Below are positions 51,045 to 59,613 of a stretch of DNA of 64,000 bases, one piece after another. Location of the stretch: positions 31,975 to 95,974 of the forward strand of contig DVKB01000014.1 in the NCBI GenBank assembly GCA_018716305.1. The letters are read 5' to 3'. The position numbers and the translations under genes were made by a program. Origin of the DNA: Candidatus Scatomonas merdigallinarum (GTDB lineage: Bacteria > Bacillota > Clostridia > Lachnospirales > Lachnospiraceae). The notes below the pieces were generated by a model. That model made no database searches. It was not told the origin of the DNA and saw nothing but the letters and a program-made list of their open reading frames with translations. Every line of letters begins with the position of its first letter. Position 1 is the first letter of the stretch.

Positions 51045-53135
51045 ATGGACGTTTATAGAACAGACAGGATCAGAAACGTGGTGCTCCTGGGGCACGGCGG
51101 ATCGGGAAAGACAACGCTTGTGGAGGCCATGGCATATCTTTCCGGAATTACAAACCGTCTCGGAAAGGTTGCGGACGGCAATACCATCAGCGATTTTGAT
51201 AAAGAAGAGATCAAACGTAAATTTTCAATTTCCGCGTCTATTGTGCCTATTGAGTGGGGCAAAGTGAAGATCAATGTGCTGGACACTCCGGGCCTGTTTG
51301 ATTTTGTGGGGGAGGCTGAGGAAGCCGCCGCCGCCGCGGACGCTGCCATTATCGTTGTTTCCGGGAAGGCCGGCGTACAGGTGGGAACCCAGAAGGCCTG
51401 GGCTCTCTGCGAGAGATACAATCTTCCCAGAATGATCTTTGTGACAGATATGGACATTGACAATGTCAGCTACCGGAAGGTAGTGGAGCAGCTCCAGGAG
51501 CTCTATGGAAAGCGCATCGCGCCCCTGCATATGCCCATCCGTGAAAATGAAAAATTTGTGGGATATATCAATATTGTAAAGAATAAAGGCCGCCGCTACG
51601 TTGACAAGGCCGGCAAGGAAGAGTGTGAGATTCCGGAATACTCCAGAGAATATCTTGAGAAATACAGAGAAGTTCTGATGGAGTCTGTAGCGGAGACCAG
51701 CGAAGAGTTTATGGACCGCTACTTCGCGGGGGAAGAGTTCTCTGTGGCTGAAATTTCCGCGGCCCTGGCTGTAAACGTGGGAGACGGAAGCCTGGTTCCC
51801 GTATGTATGGGATCGCCGGTGAATCTCCGTGGAGTATCCAATCTGCTGGATGACATTGTGGGATATTTCCCCAATCCTTCAGAGAGAGAAAAAGCCGGAC
51901 TGGATCAGAGCAGCGGAGCTGTGTATGACGCGGACTATGATTTCCAGAAGGCAAGAAGCGCCTTTATCTTTAAAACCATCGCGGATCCTTTCCTGGGAAA
52001 ATATTCTCTGCTCAAGGTTTGTTCCGGCGTAATTAAGAATGACGATACTCTCTATAATGTGACCCAGGACAAAGAGGAGAAGCTGAGCAAGCTCTATGTG
52101 CTCCAGGGCAACAAGCCCATAGAGGTGCCGGAGCTTCACGCCGGTGATATCGGCGCCATCGCGAAGCTGGGAGACGCCAAAACGGGAGATTCTCTGGCCA
52201 CAAAAGCGCATCCTATTTCCTACGGACCGGTGCGGGTGTCCAAGCCTTATACGGCCAAGAGATATAAACCCAAAAACAAAGGGGATGTGGATAAGATTTC
52301 TCAGGCCTTCGCGAAAATGATGTCCGAGGATCTCACCATGAAAGTGGTGAACGATTCCGCCAATCATCAGACTCTGATCTACGGCATCGGCGATCAGCAC
52401 ATTGACATCATCGTCAGCAAGCTTCAGGAGAGATATAAAGTGGAAGTGGAGCTGTCCCAGCCCAAGGTTGCCTTCCGGGAAACCATCCGCAAGAAATCTG
52501 ACGTAGAGTCCAAATACAAAAAACAGTCCGGCGGCCACGGCCAGTACGGGCATGTAAAAATGAGATTTGAGCCCTCCGGAGATCTGGAGACTCCCTTTAT
52601 CTTTGAACAGCAGGTGGTGGGAGGCGCTGTGCCCAAAAACTATTTCCCGGCAGTAGAAAAGGGACTGGCCGAGTCTGTGCAGTCCGGTCCTCTGGCCGCG
52701 TATCCGGTAGTGGGCGTCAAGGCGGTTCTCTATGACGGATCCTACCATCCGGTAGACTCTTCTGAGATGGCATTTAAGACAGCCACTATGATGGCCTTCA
52801 AGAAAGGCTTTATGGAGGCCAGCCCGGTTCTTCTGGAGCCTATTGTGACCATGAAGGTTACGGTGCCGGATAAATACACCGGCGATGTTATGGGCGATCT
52901 GAATAAGAGAAGAGGCCGCGTGCTGGGCATGAATCCGGAGCAGAGCGGGAACACGGTGATCGAAGCGGAAGTTCCTGAGCTGGAGATTTACGGTTATTCC
53001 ACAAATCTCCGTTCTATGACCGGAGGAAGCGGGGACTTTTCCTATGAATTTGCCCGCTATGAGCAGGCTCCCTCTGATGTGCAGGAGCGGGAGGTGGCCG
53101 CCAGAGCCAGCAAGCTGACCCAGATTGAAGAATAA
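51045..53135 (+). CDS. EF-G-like translation GTPase paralogue with altered G motifs
   Basis: A 696-residue protein with all EF-G domains: GTPase (1-280), beta barrel, and domains III-V, including SGGHGQYGHVKMRFEP of domain IV and the C-terminal GYSTNLRSMTGGSGDFSYEF. The P-loop GHGGSGKTT (16-24) is intact, but other elements differ from canonical EF-G. G3 reads DTPGLFDF, so the catalytic His becomes Leu84. G4 reads TDMD (134-137) instead of NKMD, and switch I lacks RGITI (FSISAS). It belongs to the accessory EF-G-like group, not the essential fusA, which usually sits in the rpsL-rpsG-tuf cluster. Monocistronic, with its own promoter and terminator. Confidence 0.88.
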   Translation: MDVYRTDRIRNVVLLGHGGSGKTTLVEAMAYLSGITNRLGKVADGNTISDFDKEEIKRKFSISASIVPIEWGKVKINVLDTPGLFDFVGEAEEAAAAADAAIIVVSGKAGVQVGTQKAWALCERYNLPRMIFVTDMDIDNVSYRKVVEQLQELYGKRIAPLHMPIRENEKFVGYINIVKNKGRRYVDKAGKEECEIPEYSREYLEKYREVLMESVAETSEEFMDRYFAGEEFSVAEISAALAVNVGDGSLVPVCMGSPVNLRGVSNLLDDIVGYFPNPSEREKAGLDQSSGAVYDADYDFQKARSAFIFKTIADPFLGKYSLLKVCSGVIKNDDTLYNVTQDKEEKLSKLYVLQGNKPIEVPELHAGDIGAIAKLGDAKTGDSLATKAHPISYGPVRVSKPYTAKRYKPKNKGDVDKISQAFAKMMSEDLTMKVVNDSANHQTLIYGIGDQHIDIIVSKLQERYKVEVELSQPKVAFRETIRKKSDVESKYKKQSGGHGQYGHVKMRFEPSGDLETPFIFEQQVVGGAVPKNYFPAVEKGLAESVQSGPLAAYPVVGVKAVLYDGSYHPVDSSEMAFKTATMMAFKKGFMEASPVLLEPIVTMKVTVPDKYTGDVMGDLNKRRGRVLGMNPEQSGNTVIEAEVPELEIYGYSTNLRSMTGGSGDFSYEFARYEQAPSDVQEREVAARASKLTQIEE

Positions 53136-53161
53136 AGACTTCTGAACCATTACGTATGTGA

Positions 53162-53216
53162 AAAATTCCTGTAGGACCAGACTTTTCAAAAGGATGGTCC
53201 CGCAGGAATTTTTTTG
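53162..53216 (+). terminator. Terminator after the EF-G paralogue
   Basis: AATTCCTG/CAGGAATT and GGACCA/TGGTCC stack with a two-base mismatch between them; seven T follow. Confidence 0.9.
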
Positions 53217-53226
53217 GGGAAATGTA

Positions 53227-53255
53227 TTGATACCCTCTCGGAATCAGGTTATAGT
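53227..53255 (+). promoter_or_regulatory. Promoter for the TetR-family gene
   Basis: TTGATA at 53227-53232, 17-base spacer, TATAGT at 53250-53255, about 95 bases before the start. Confidence 0.7.
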
Positions 53256-53350
53256 ATAGATGCTGACGTAGTGTCAAAAAATCCGGCCAGGGTTGTGACC
53301 GCACAGATGCCCGGGCGGATAGAGTGCTGAAAAATGAGAAGGAGACTGCC

Positions 53351-53977
53351 ATGCCAAAGGGATCGGAAGAATTAACCAACGCGAGAAAAGAGGAGATCGT
53401 CAACGCCTGCGAGGCTCTGTATGAGACCATGAGTTTTAAAGACATCACTCTGCAGGAAATCGGCAGAAAGACTTCTTTTACCCGCACCTCCATTTACAAT
53501 TATTTTCATACGAAAGAAGAAATTTTTCTGTCCCTTCTGGAGAGAGAACATGAGCTGTGGATCCGGGATCTGGAGAAGATTCTGGAAAAGCCGCGGCCTG
53601 TGTCCTCCGGAGAATTTGCCGGGGAGCTGGCAGGAACTTTGGAAAAACGAAAATGCATGCTGAAGCTCATGTCCATGAATCTGTATGATCTGGAGATCAA
53701 CAGCCGCATGGAAAATCTGGTTTCTTTTAAAAAGGTATATGCCCGGACGCTGGAAACCCTCTCCGGCTGTCTGAAAAAATTTTTCGCTTCCATGACGGAT
53801 CTGGATATACAGGAATTTCTGTATGCCCTGTTCCCCTTTTTGTTCGGGGTTTATCCCTATACAGAAGCCTCTGAAAAGCAGAAAGAGGCCATGGAGCTTG
53901 CCCATGTCCAGTACATCCGCTATTCCATTTACGAGATTACGAAGTCGCTGGTCATGAAACTGCTGCAGAATTTCTGA
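53351..53977 (+). CDS. TetR-family transcriptional regulator
   Basis: A 208-residue regulator with an N-terminal helix-turn-helix (KEEIVNACEALYETMSFKDI, then FTRTSIYNYFHTKEEIF) and a variable C-terminal ligand/dimer domain. ATG 53351 follows AAGGAG with a six-base gap; an in-frame GTG at 53324 is less well placed. No transporter or enzyme gene adjoins it, so its target is probably itself or elsewhere in the genome. A short CAGGG/CCCTG hairpin with five T at 53979-54007 may end its transcript. Confidence 0.9.
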   Translation: MPKGSEELTNARKEEIVNACEALYETMSFKDITLQEIGRKTSFTRTSIYNYFHTKEEIFLSLLEREHELWIRDLEKILEKPRPVSSGEFAGELAGTLEKRKCMLKLMSMNLYDLEINSRMENLVSFKKVYARTLETLSGCLKKFFASMTDLDIQEFLYALFPFLFGVYPYTEASEKQKEAMELAHVQYIRYSIYEITKSLVMKLLQNF

Positions 53978-54019
53978 GCAGGGTACCGGCAGGGGGCCCT
54001 GGTTTTTGCAGGTATTTTC

Positions 54020-54048
54020 TTGACAATAAAGGGATGGATACCTATAAT
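54020..54048 (+). promoter_or_regulatory. Consensus sigma-A promoter for leuS
   Basis: TTGACA at 54020-54025, exactly 17 bases, TATAAT at 54043-54048: a full consensus. Only about 60 bases separate it from the start, leaving no room for a T-box leader. Confidence 0.9.
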
Positions 54049-54109
54049 GGCTTTATGAGTTTTGCCCCGAAAGGGAGCGAGTCTTGAACTGACAGGAGGA
54101 AAAACAAAA

Positions 54110-56524
54110 ATGGCAGTACCTTTTAATCACAGAGCCATTGAGAAGAAATGGAGAGAAAACTGGGAGAAGCATCCCATTAATGTAAATGACGGGAAAAAGC
54201 CCAAATATTACTGTCTGGACATGTTCCCCTATCCCTCCGGAAACGGCCTGCACGTAGGCCACTGGAGAGGCTACGTGATCTCGGACGTCTGGAGCCGCTA
54301 CAAGCTGATGCACGGCTACTACGTGATCCATCCCATGGGCTGGGACGCCTTCGGCCTTCCGGCGGAGAATTACGCCATCAAGATGGGGGTCCATCCCGCC
54401 AAATCCACGGCGGAGAACGTGGCCAACATTAAGAAACAGATCCAGGATATCGCGGCCATCTATGACTGGGATATGGAGCTGAACACCACAGATCCCAAGT
54501 TCTACAAATGGACCCAGTGGATCTTTGTGCAGATGTTTAAAAAAGGACTGGCTTACGAGAAGGAGTTCCCCATTAACTGGTGTCCTTCCTGCAAGACCGG
54601 CCTCGCCAACGAGGAAGTGGTAAACGGCCGCTGCGAGCGCTGCGGCGCGGAGGTAACAAAAAAGAACCTCCGCCAGTGGATGCTGCGGATCACCAAGTAC
54701 GCGGACCGTCTGCTGAACGATCTGGACAAGCTGGACTGGCCGGAGAAGGTAAAGAAGATGCAGACCGACTGGATCGGCAAATCCTACGGCGCGGAAGTGG
54801 ATTTCCCCATTGACGGCAGGGAGGAGAAGATCACCGTCTACACCACCAGACCGGACACCCTCCACGGAGCCACCTTTATGGTGCTGTCCCCGGAGCATGC
54901 CCTGGCCAAGGAGCTGGCAACCCCGGAAAACCGGGAGGCTGTGGAAAAGTATATCTACGACGCGTCCATGAAGTCCAATGTGGACCGGATGCAGGCCAAG
55001 GAAAAGACCGGCGTCTTTACAGGAAGCTACGCCATTAACCCTCTGAATCAGAAAAAGGTTCCCATCTGGCTTTCCGACTACGTGCTGGCCGATTACGGAA
55101 CCGGCGCCATTATGTGTGTGCCCGCCCATGACGACCGTGACTTTGAGTTCGCCAAAAAGTTCGGCCTGCCCATTGTGCAGGTCATCGCCAAGGACGGAAA
55201 AGAGATCCAGAACATGACCGAGGCTTACACCGAGGCTTCCGGCACCATGATCAATTCCGGTGAGTGGAACGGCATGGAATCCTCCGTGCTGAAGAAGGAA
55301 GCTCCCCATATGATCGAGGAGAAGGGCTTCGGCCGCAAGACCGTGAACTACAAGCTCCGGGACTGGGTATTCTCCCGTCAGAGATACTGGGGCGAGCCTA
55401 TTCCCATTATCCATTGCCCTCACTGCGGCAACGTGCCGGTGCCGGAGGATCAGCTGCCCCTGATGCTGCCGGAGGTAAAGAGCTATCAGCCCACGGGAAC
55501 CGGGGAATCGCCGCTGGCTGCCATTGACGAGTGGGTGAACTGCAAGTGCCCGGTCTGCGGGGCCGACGCCAAGCGGGAGACCAACACCATGCCCCAGTGG
55601 GCAGGTTCCTCCTGGTACTTCCTGCGGTACGTGGACAATCACAACGACAAAGAACTGGTCTCCCGGGAGAAGGCGGACAAATATCTTCCCGTGGATATGT
55701 ACATCGGCGGCGTGGAGCACGCGGTGCTGCACCTGCTGTACTCCAGATTCTATACCAAATTCCTCTGCGATATCGGGGTCATCGATTTTGACGAGCCCTT
55801 CCAGAAGCTGTTCAATCAGGGCATGATCACCGGAAAGAACGGCATCAAGATGAGCAAATCCAAGGGAAATGTGGTTTCTCCGGACGATCTGGTGCGGGAC
55901 TACGGCTGCGATTCCCTGAGAATGTATGAGCTCTTCGTGGGGCCGCCGGAGCTGGACGCCGAGTGGGACGACCGGGGCATCGACGGAGTCAACCGTTTCC
56001 TGAAGAGATTCTGGAACCTGGCTCTGGACAGCCTGGAGGCCGGCGCGGCCGAGACTCCCGAGATGGTGAAGCTCCGCCACCGGCTGGTCCACGACGTAAC
56101 CCAGAGACTGGAAAGCTTCAGCCTCAACACGGTGATTTCCGCCTTCATGGAGTACAACAACAAGCTCATCGACCTGGCCAAGAAGACCGGAGGCATCGAC
56201 CGGGAGACCATCGAAACCTTTACCCGGCTGCTGGCGCCCTTCGCCCCCCATGTGGCGGAGGAGCTGTGGGAGCGCTATGGACACACTGAGACCATCTTCC
56301 ATGAGAAGTGGCCGGAGCACGATGAGGAGGCCATGAAGGACGACACCGTGGAGATCCCGGTACAGATCAACGGCAAGACCCGGGCGGTGGTAAACGTGGC
56401 CAGAGACATTGCCAAAGAAGAGGCCATTGCCGCGGGAAAAGAAGCGGTAAAAGAAAAACTCACCGGAAACATCGTAAAAGAGATCTATGTGCCCGGAAAG
56501 ATCATTAACATTGTAATGAAATGA
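54110..56524 (+). CDS. leuS: Leucyl-tRNA synthetase
   Basis: An 804-residue class I synthetase charging tRNA-Leu. The HIGH-type motif is HVGH (48-51) after YPSGNGL, and KMSKS is at 580-584. The editing domain includes TTRPDTLHGATFMVL and PAHDDRDFEFAKKFGLP, and a zinc-like CPHCGNVP...CPVCGADAK segment is present. The C-terminal domain ends in GKIINIVMK. AGGAGG at 54093-54098 sets the start; in-frame codons from 54062 overlap the transcription start region. Unlike many Firmicute synthetase genes, no T-box precedes it. Confidence 0.97.
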   Translation: MAVPFNHRAIEKKWRENWEKHPINVNDGKKPKYYCLDMFPYPSGNGLHVGHWRGYVISDVWSRYKLMHGYYVIHPMGWDAFGLPAENYAIKMGVHPAKSTAENVANIKKQIQDIAAIYDWDMELNTTDPKFYKWTQWIFVQMFKKGLAYEKEFPINWCPSCKTGLANEEVVNGRCERCGAEVTKKNLRQWMLRITKYADRLLNDLDKLDWPEKVKKMQTDWIGKSYGAEVDFPIDGREEKITVYTTRPDTLHGATFMVLSPEHALAKELATPENREAVEKYIYDASMKSNVDRMQAKEKTGVFTGSYAINPLNQKKVPIWLSDYVLADYGTGAIMCVPAHDDRDFEFAKKFGLPIVQVIAKDGKEIQNMTEAYTEASGTMINSGEWNGMESSVLKKEAPHMIEEKGFGRKTVNYKLRDWVFSRQRYWGEPIPIIHCPHCGNVPVPEDQLPLMLPEVKSYQPTGTGESPLAAIDEWVNCKCPVCGADAKRETNTMPQWAGSSWYFLRYVDNHNDKELVSREKADKYLPVDMYIGGVEHAVLHLLYSRFYTKFLCDIGVIDFDEPFQKLFNQGMITGKNGIKMSKSKGNVVSPDDLVRDYGCDSLRMYELFVGPPELDAEWDDRGIDGVNRFLKRFWNLALDSLEAGAAETPEMVKLRHRLVHDVTQRLESFSLNTVISAFMEYNNKLIDLAKKTGGIDRETIETFTRLLAPFAPHVAEELWERYGHTETIFHEKWPEHDEEAMKDDTVEIPVQINGKTRAVVNVARDIAKEEAIAAGKEAVKEKLTGNIVKEIYVPGKIINIVMK

Positions 56525-56583
56525 TTTGAGCGGAAATCGCGCAGCGGAGACGGCGCGCATATTTCAAAAGAGCATTCGTAAAA

Positions 56584-56623
56584 TGACGCGGACAGTAGAG
56601 ATATTGTCTGCGTTATTTTTATA
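56584..56623 (+). terminator. Terminator after leuS
   Basis: GACGCGGACA and TGTCTGCGTT pair with one G-T and are followed by ATTTTTAT. Confidence 0.75.
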
Positions 56624-56702
56624 AGAAGGGATGGAAATACTTGTAAAGTATGATATTATGAGGATGCAGGTAAATTTTGAGGTGCAGGGGGTATAAAGCA
56701 TT

Positions 56703-57230
56703 ATGAAAAGCCTGATTATATACGGCAGTCAATATGGAACCGCAAAAGCATACGCCGCAAAACTTTCAGAGATAACGGGAATTCCCTGCGTAAGTTATAA
56801 AAACATAAAAGATATAAGGGATTATGAGCAGATCATATATTTGGGCGGTTTGTATGCAGGGGGCGTAAAAGGATTAAAAAGTACATTTAGACGATTAAAA
56901 CGCTGCAATGTCAAAACGATTGTGGTTACAGTAGGGCTCGCAGATGTAAAAAAACAAGAAAATACGGATCATATAAAGGCATCTGTCGCAAAACAAATTG
57001 AAAAAGATATTTTAGAAAACTCTTTGATTTTTCATTTAAGAGGAGGCATAGATTACAGTAAATTGAATTTCAAGCATAAGATGATGATGAAAATGCTCAT
57101 GCATTCTCTTAAAAGCAAGCCGGCGGAAAGTCTTACGCAGGAAGATAAGACATTGATAGAAACCTACAACAAAAAAGTAGATTTTGTTGATTATGATTCA
57201 CTGAAACAAATCGCAGAGGTGATTCAGTAA
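56703..57230 (+). CDS. Flavodoxin-domain protein
   Basis: A 175-residue protein starting with the FMN phosphate loop KSLIIYGSQYGTAKAYA. It continues with the flavodoxin core (QIIYLGGLYAGGVKGLKSTF, TIVVTVGLADV). It resembles the flavodoxin/HemG-like family; enzymes of this kind act as electron carriers or oxidise protoporphyrinogen, but no haem gene is nearby. A GGGGG stretch about eight bases upstream is a weak ribosome site. The gene is clearly more AT-rich and uses different codons (many ATA and AAA) than its neighbours, which suggests acquisition from a lower-GC relative. Confidence 0.8.
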   Translation: MKSLIIYGSQYGTAKAYAAKLSEITGIPCVSYKNIKDIRDYEQIIYLGGLYAGGVKGLKSTFRRLKRCNVKTIVVTVGLADVKKQENTDHIKASVAKQIEKDILENSLIFHLRGGIDYSKLNFKHKMMMKMLMHSLKSKPAESLTQEDKTLIETYNKKVDFVDYDSLKQIAEVIQ

Positions 57231-57253
57231 ATCCCGGTTTGTCTGTACCCGCA

Positions 57254-57282
57254 TTGACTTTTTTGAAAGGGACTGCTATACT
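57254..57282 (+). promoter_or_regulatory. Promoter for the CsoR-like repressor
   Basis: TTGACT at 57254-57259, 17-base spacer, TATACT at 57277-57282, directly followed by the candidate operator. Confidence 0.8.
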
Positions 57283-57286
57283 ACAT

Positions 57287-57302
57287 ATACCCCTAATGGT
57301 AT
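57287..57302 (+). promoter_or_regulatory. Candidate CsoR-type operator
   Basis: ATACC-N6-GGTAT (ATACCCCTAATGGTAT), a G/C-tract dyad of the style bound by the CsoR/RcnR family, lies at the transcription start and just before GGAGG. This fits autorepression. Confidence 0.6.
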
Positions 57303-57314
57303 GGAGGTCGTTAT

Positions 57315-57590
57315 ATGAAACAATGCATGGATTCGGCAAATCTGCACCGCAGACTCGCGAAGATCGTGGGGCAGATCCAGGCCATCGACAGAATGATCGA
57401 TGAAGATATTCCCTGTGAGGATATCCTTTCCCAGATAAACGCCGCCAAATCTGCTCTCAATAAGGCGGGTCAGGTGGTGCTGGAGGGGCACATACGCCAT
57501 TGCGTCCGGGACGGGATTGAACACGGCGACGCGGAAGCTACCATAGATAAATTTACCAAGGCGGTGGAACGCTTTGCCAATATGCAGTAA
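57315..57590 (+). CDS. CsoR/RcnR-family metal- or thiol-sensing repressor
   Basis: A 91-residue all-helical repressor (DUF156 family). It keeps the CsoR ligand set with correct spacing: C34 (DIPCEDIL), H59 and C63 (LEGHIRHC), expected for Cu(I). An extra Cys4 is present near the N-terminus. In the family the metal or persulfide releases the repressor from DNA. No copper ATPase, chaperone or sulfurtransferase adjoins it; the next gene is a peptidase. The true regulon may be elsewhere, and the ligand is therefore uncertain. Confidence 0.88.
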   Translation: MKQCMDSANLHRRLAKIVGQIQAIDRMIDEDIPCEDILSQINAAKSALNKAGQVVLEGHIRHCVRDGIEHGDAEATIDKFTKAVERFANMQ

Positions 57591-57651
57591 ATACAGAGGT
57601 TTCAAAGGCAGTCCCCGGGGCTGTCTTTTGCTTTTACAGGAGGATCGCGTT

Positions 57652-58536
57652 ATGCGCGGAGGAGAAGATCAGAAGGGATTATGTCCCGGAGACCGGGTGG
57701 CCCTGACGGCCTGTTCGGATCTGCTGCCCCGTACAGCCAAGGGACAGATACGGGAGCTGTGCGGGCGCCTGCGGAAGATGGGACTTGAACCCACCTTCCG
57801 GGAAGAGATGTTCGGGGATACCTCCCTGGATCTGACGGGAAGGGAAAAAGCGGAGATCCTGAACGGTTATTATCGGGACGAAAAGATCCGGGCTGTTTTT
57901 GATGTGTCCGGAGGGAACGGGGACAACGAGATTTTGCCCTGGGTGGACTGGGAGGCGGTTCAGGAAGATCCCAAACCCTTCTGGGGCTACAGCGACTGTT
58001 CCGTGATCCTGAACGCTCTCCTGGCCCGGACCGGCCATCCGGGGGTTCTCTGGCAGATCCGCAACCTGGTCCGGGAGCAGGGGAAACTGCAGCAAATACG
58101 GTTTGAAAACTGGCTGACCCAAGCCAATCAGGAGCTGTTTCAGCCGAACTGGCAGTTCTGCCGGGGAAACTTTATGGAAGGGATCCTGGCGGGAGGAAAT
58201 CTGCGCTGCTTTCTGAAGCTGGCTGGGACGCCGTATTTTCCGGACCTGACAGGAAAGATCCTTTTTCTGGAAAGCCTGGGCGGAGGGCCGGAGCTGCTTG
58301 CCTCCCTGCTGAGCCAGCTGGGACAGCTGGGCGTCTTTCAGAAGATTTCAGGGCTGCTTTTCGGCACCTTTACAGAGCTGGAAAAGAATCCGGACAATCC
58401 CGGCATTCTGAAACTGCTGGGCAGGCAGGAGATTCCCCCAAATCTGCCCATCGCCGTGACCCGTGAGGCAGGTCACGGGGCGGATGCCAAAGCTCTGCTC
58501 ATAGGAAAAAAGATTTCTCTGAGGGCGGAAGCGTAA
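57652..58536 (+). CDS. S66-family LD-carboxypeptidase-like protein
   Basis: A 294-residue protein of the LdcA/MccF fold, with no signal peptide, so cytoplasmic. The catalytic triad regions are recognisable: Ser in FWGYSDCSVI, Glu in LFLESLGGGPE and His in TREAGHGADA. LD-carboxypeptidases remove the terminal D-Ala from murein tetrapeptides during recycling; MccF members cleave microcin-type adenylates. The N-terminus GDRVALTACSDLL fits the family. AGGAGG before ATG 57652 sets the start. It may be read from the CsoR-like promoter, 61 bases after that gene. Confidence 0.87.
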   Translation: MRGGEDQKGLCPGDRVALTACSDLLPRTAKGQIRELCGRLRKMGLEPTFREEMFGDTSLDLTGREKAEILNGYYRDEKIRAVFDVSGGNGDNEILPWVDWEAVQEDPKPFWGYSDCSVILNALLARTGHPGVLWQIRNLVREQGKLQQIRFENWLTQANQELFQPNWQFCRGNFMEGILAGGNLRCFLKLAGTPYFPDLTGKILFLESLGGGPELLASLLSQLGQLGVFQKISGLLFGTFTELEKNPDNPGILKLLGRQEIPPNLPIAVTREAGHGADAKALLIGKKISLRAEA

Positions 58537-58550
58537 AAGCGTACAAAAAG

Positions 58551-58593
58551 GGAATCCGGTTTCGCAGGCTGTGTTTGCGGAACCGGGTTTTTT
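58551..58593 (+). terminator. Terminator after the S66 peptidase gene
   Basis: CCGGTTTCGCA pairs with TGCGGAACCGG, followed by TTTTTT. The -35 of the next promoter lies within its right arm. Confidence 0.85.
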
Positions 58594-58603
58594 ATGCTAT
58601 ACT
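58575..58603 (+). promoter_or_regulatory. Promoter for the RpiR-type regulator operon
   Basis: TTGCGG at 58575-58580, 17-base spacer, TATACT at 58598-58603, overlapping the preceding terminator. Confidence 0.65.
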
Positions 58604-58628
58604 TACCCCTGTACGGGCGAAAACCCGG

Positions 58629-58650
58629 CTGTCCGCTGAGGAGCGGACAG
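58629..58650 (+). promoter_or_regulatory. Perfect nine-bp dyad downstream of the RpiR promoter
   Basis: CTGTCCGCT-GAGG-AGCGGACAG lies about 20 bases after the predicted start point. It could be an autoregulatory operator or a leader hairpin. Confidence 0.5.
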
Positions 58651-58677
58651 AGTACGCGGAAAGAGAAGTATGGAGTC

Positions 58678-59613
58678 ATGACACAACAGAGTGAAAATCT
58701 GCTGACCAGGCTGAAGACCCAGTACGGAACCCTGAGCAAGGGACAGAAACGGCTGGCAGATTATATTATGGAGCATTACGACAAAGCGGTATTTATGACC
58801 GCCGCCAGGCTGGGAGAGGAAGTGGGGGTCAGCGAATCCACCACCGTGCGTTTTGCCGCCCAGCTGGGTTACGGAGGATATCCGGAATTTCACCGGGCCC
58901 TGGAGGAGCTGGTAATCAACCGGCTGAATTCCATCCAGCGCATGGAAGTGGCCTACGGCCGCATGCCGGAAGAAAAAATTCTGGATACGGTGCTCCAGTC
59001 AGATATTGACAAGATCAAACTTACCCTGGAGCAGATCGACCGGGAGGCTTTCCGCACAGCGGTGGAGGACATCCTCCAGGCAGAAACCATTTACGTGGTG
59101 GGGATCCGCAGCTGCGCGCCGCTGGCCAGCTTTCTGGGCTTTTATCTGAACCAGATTTTCGGCAACGTAAAGCTGGTGACCACCAACAGCGCCAGCGAGG
59201 TCTTTGAGCAGATGATCCGCATCAGCAAAAAGGATGTGATTATCGGCATCAGTTTCCCGCGGTATTCCATGCGCACCCTGAAGGCTATGGAGTTTGCCAA
59301 CAACCGGAACGCCAGAGTAATCACCCTGACGGACAGTGTGCATTCTCCCATGAATCTGTATTCATCCTGCAATCTGGTAGCCAGAAGCGACATGGCCTCC
59401 ATTGTGGATTCACTGACAGCTCCTTTAAGCGTCATCAACGCCCTCATAGTGGCTCTCTGCATGAAACGGCAGGAGGAAGTCATGGAGACCTTGACCACCA
59501 TGGAGAAGATCTGGGATGAATATCAGGTGTACAGCAGCGATGAGATCAATTATCTGGACAACCAGGTAAAGCTGAATCTTTCACAGCCGAAGCAGGAGGA
59601 ATCCCATGAGTAA
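58678..59613 (+). CDS. MurR/RpiR-family regulator (HTH plus SIS domain)
   Basis: A 311-residue regulator. The N-terminal 80 residues form the RpiR helix-turn-helix (LADYIMEHYDKAVFMTAARL, then VSESTTVRFAAQLGYGGYPEF). Residues about 125-260 form a sugar-phosphate-binding SIS domain (IYVVGIRSCAPLASFLGFY; DVIIGISFPRYS). Such proteins sense phosphosugars and control amino-sugar or pentose use. ATG 58678 gives the family start; upstream in-frame codons span the dyad and promoter. It overlaps the next gene by eight bases. Confidence 0.9.
   Translation: MTQQSENLLTRLKTQYGTLSKGQKRLADYIMEHYDKAVFMTAARLGEEVGVSESTTVRFAAQLGYGGYPEFHRALEELVINRLNSIQRMEVAYGRMPEEKILDTVLQSDIDKIKLTLEQIDREAFRTAVEDILQAETIYVVGIRSCAPLASFLGFYLNQIFGNVKLVTTNSASEVFEQMIRISKKDVIIGISFPRYSMRTLKAMEFANNRNARVITLTDSVHSPMNLYSSCNLVARSDMASIVDSLTAPLSVINALIVALCMKRQEEVMETLTTMEKIWDEYQVYSSDEINYLDNQVKLNLSQPKQEESHE

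Noticed and set aside
53978..54109. T-box leader before leuS
   Set aside because: The consensus promoter is only about 60 bases from the start codon, too short for a T-box.
54053..56560. 835-codon reverse-strand frame opposite leuS
   Set aside because: leuS is unambiguous on the forward strand; the reverse frame is a by-product of GC-rich third positions.
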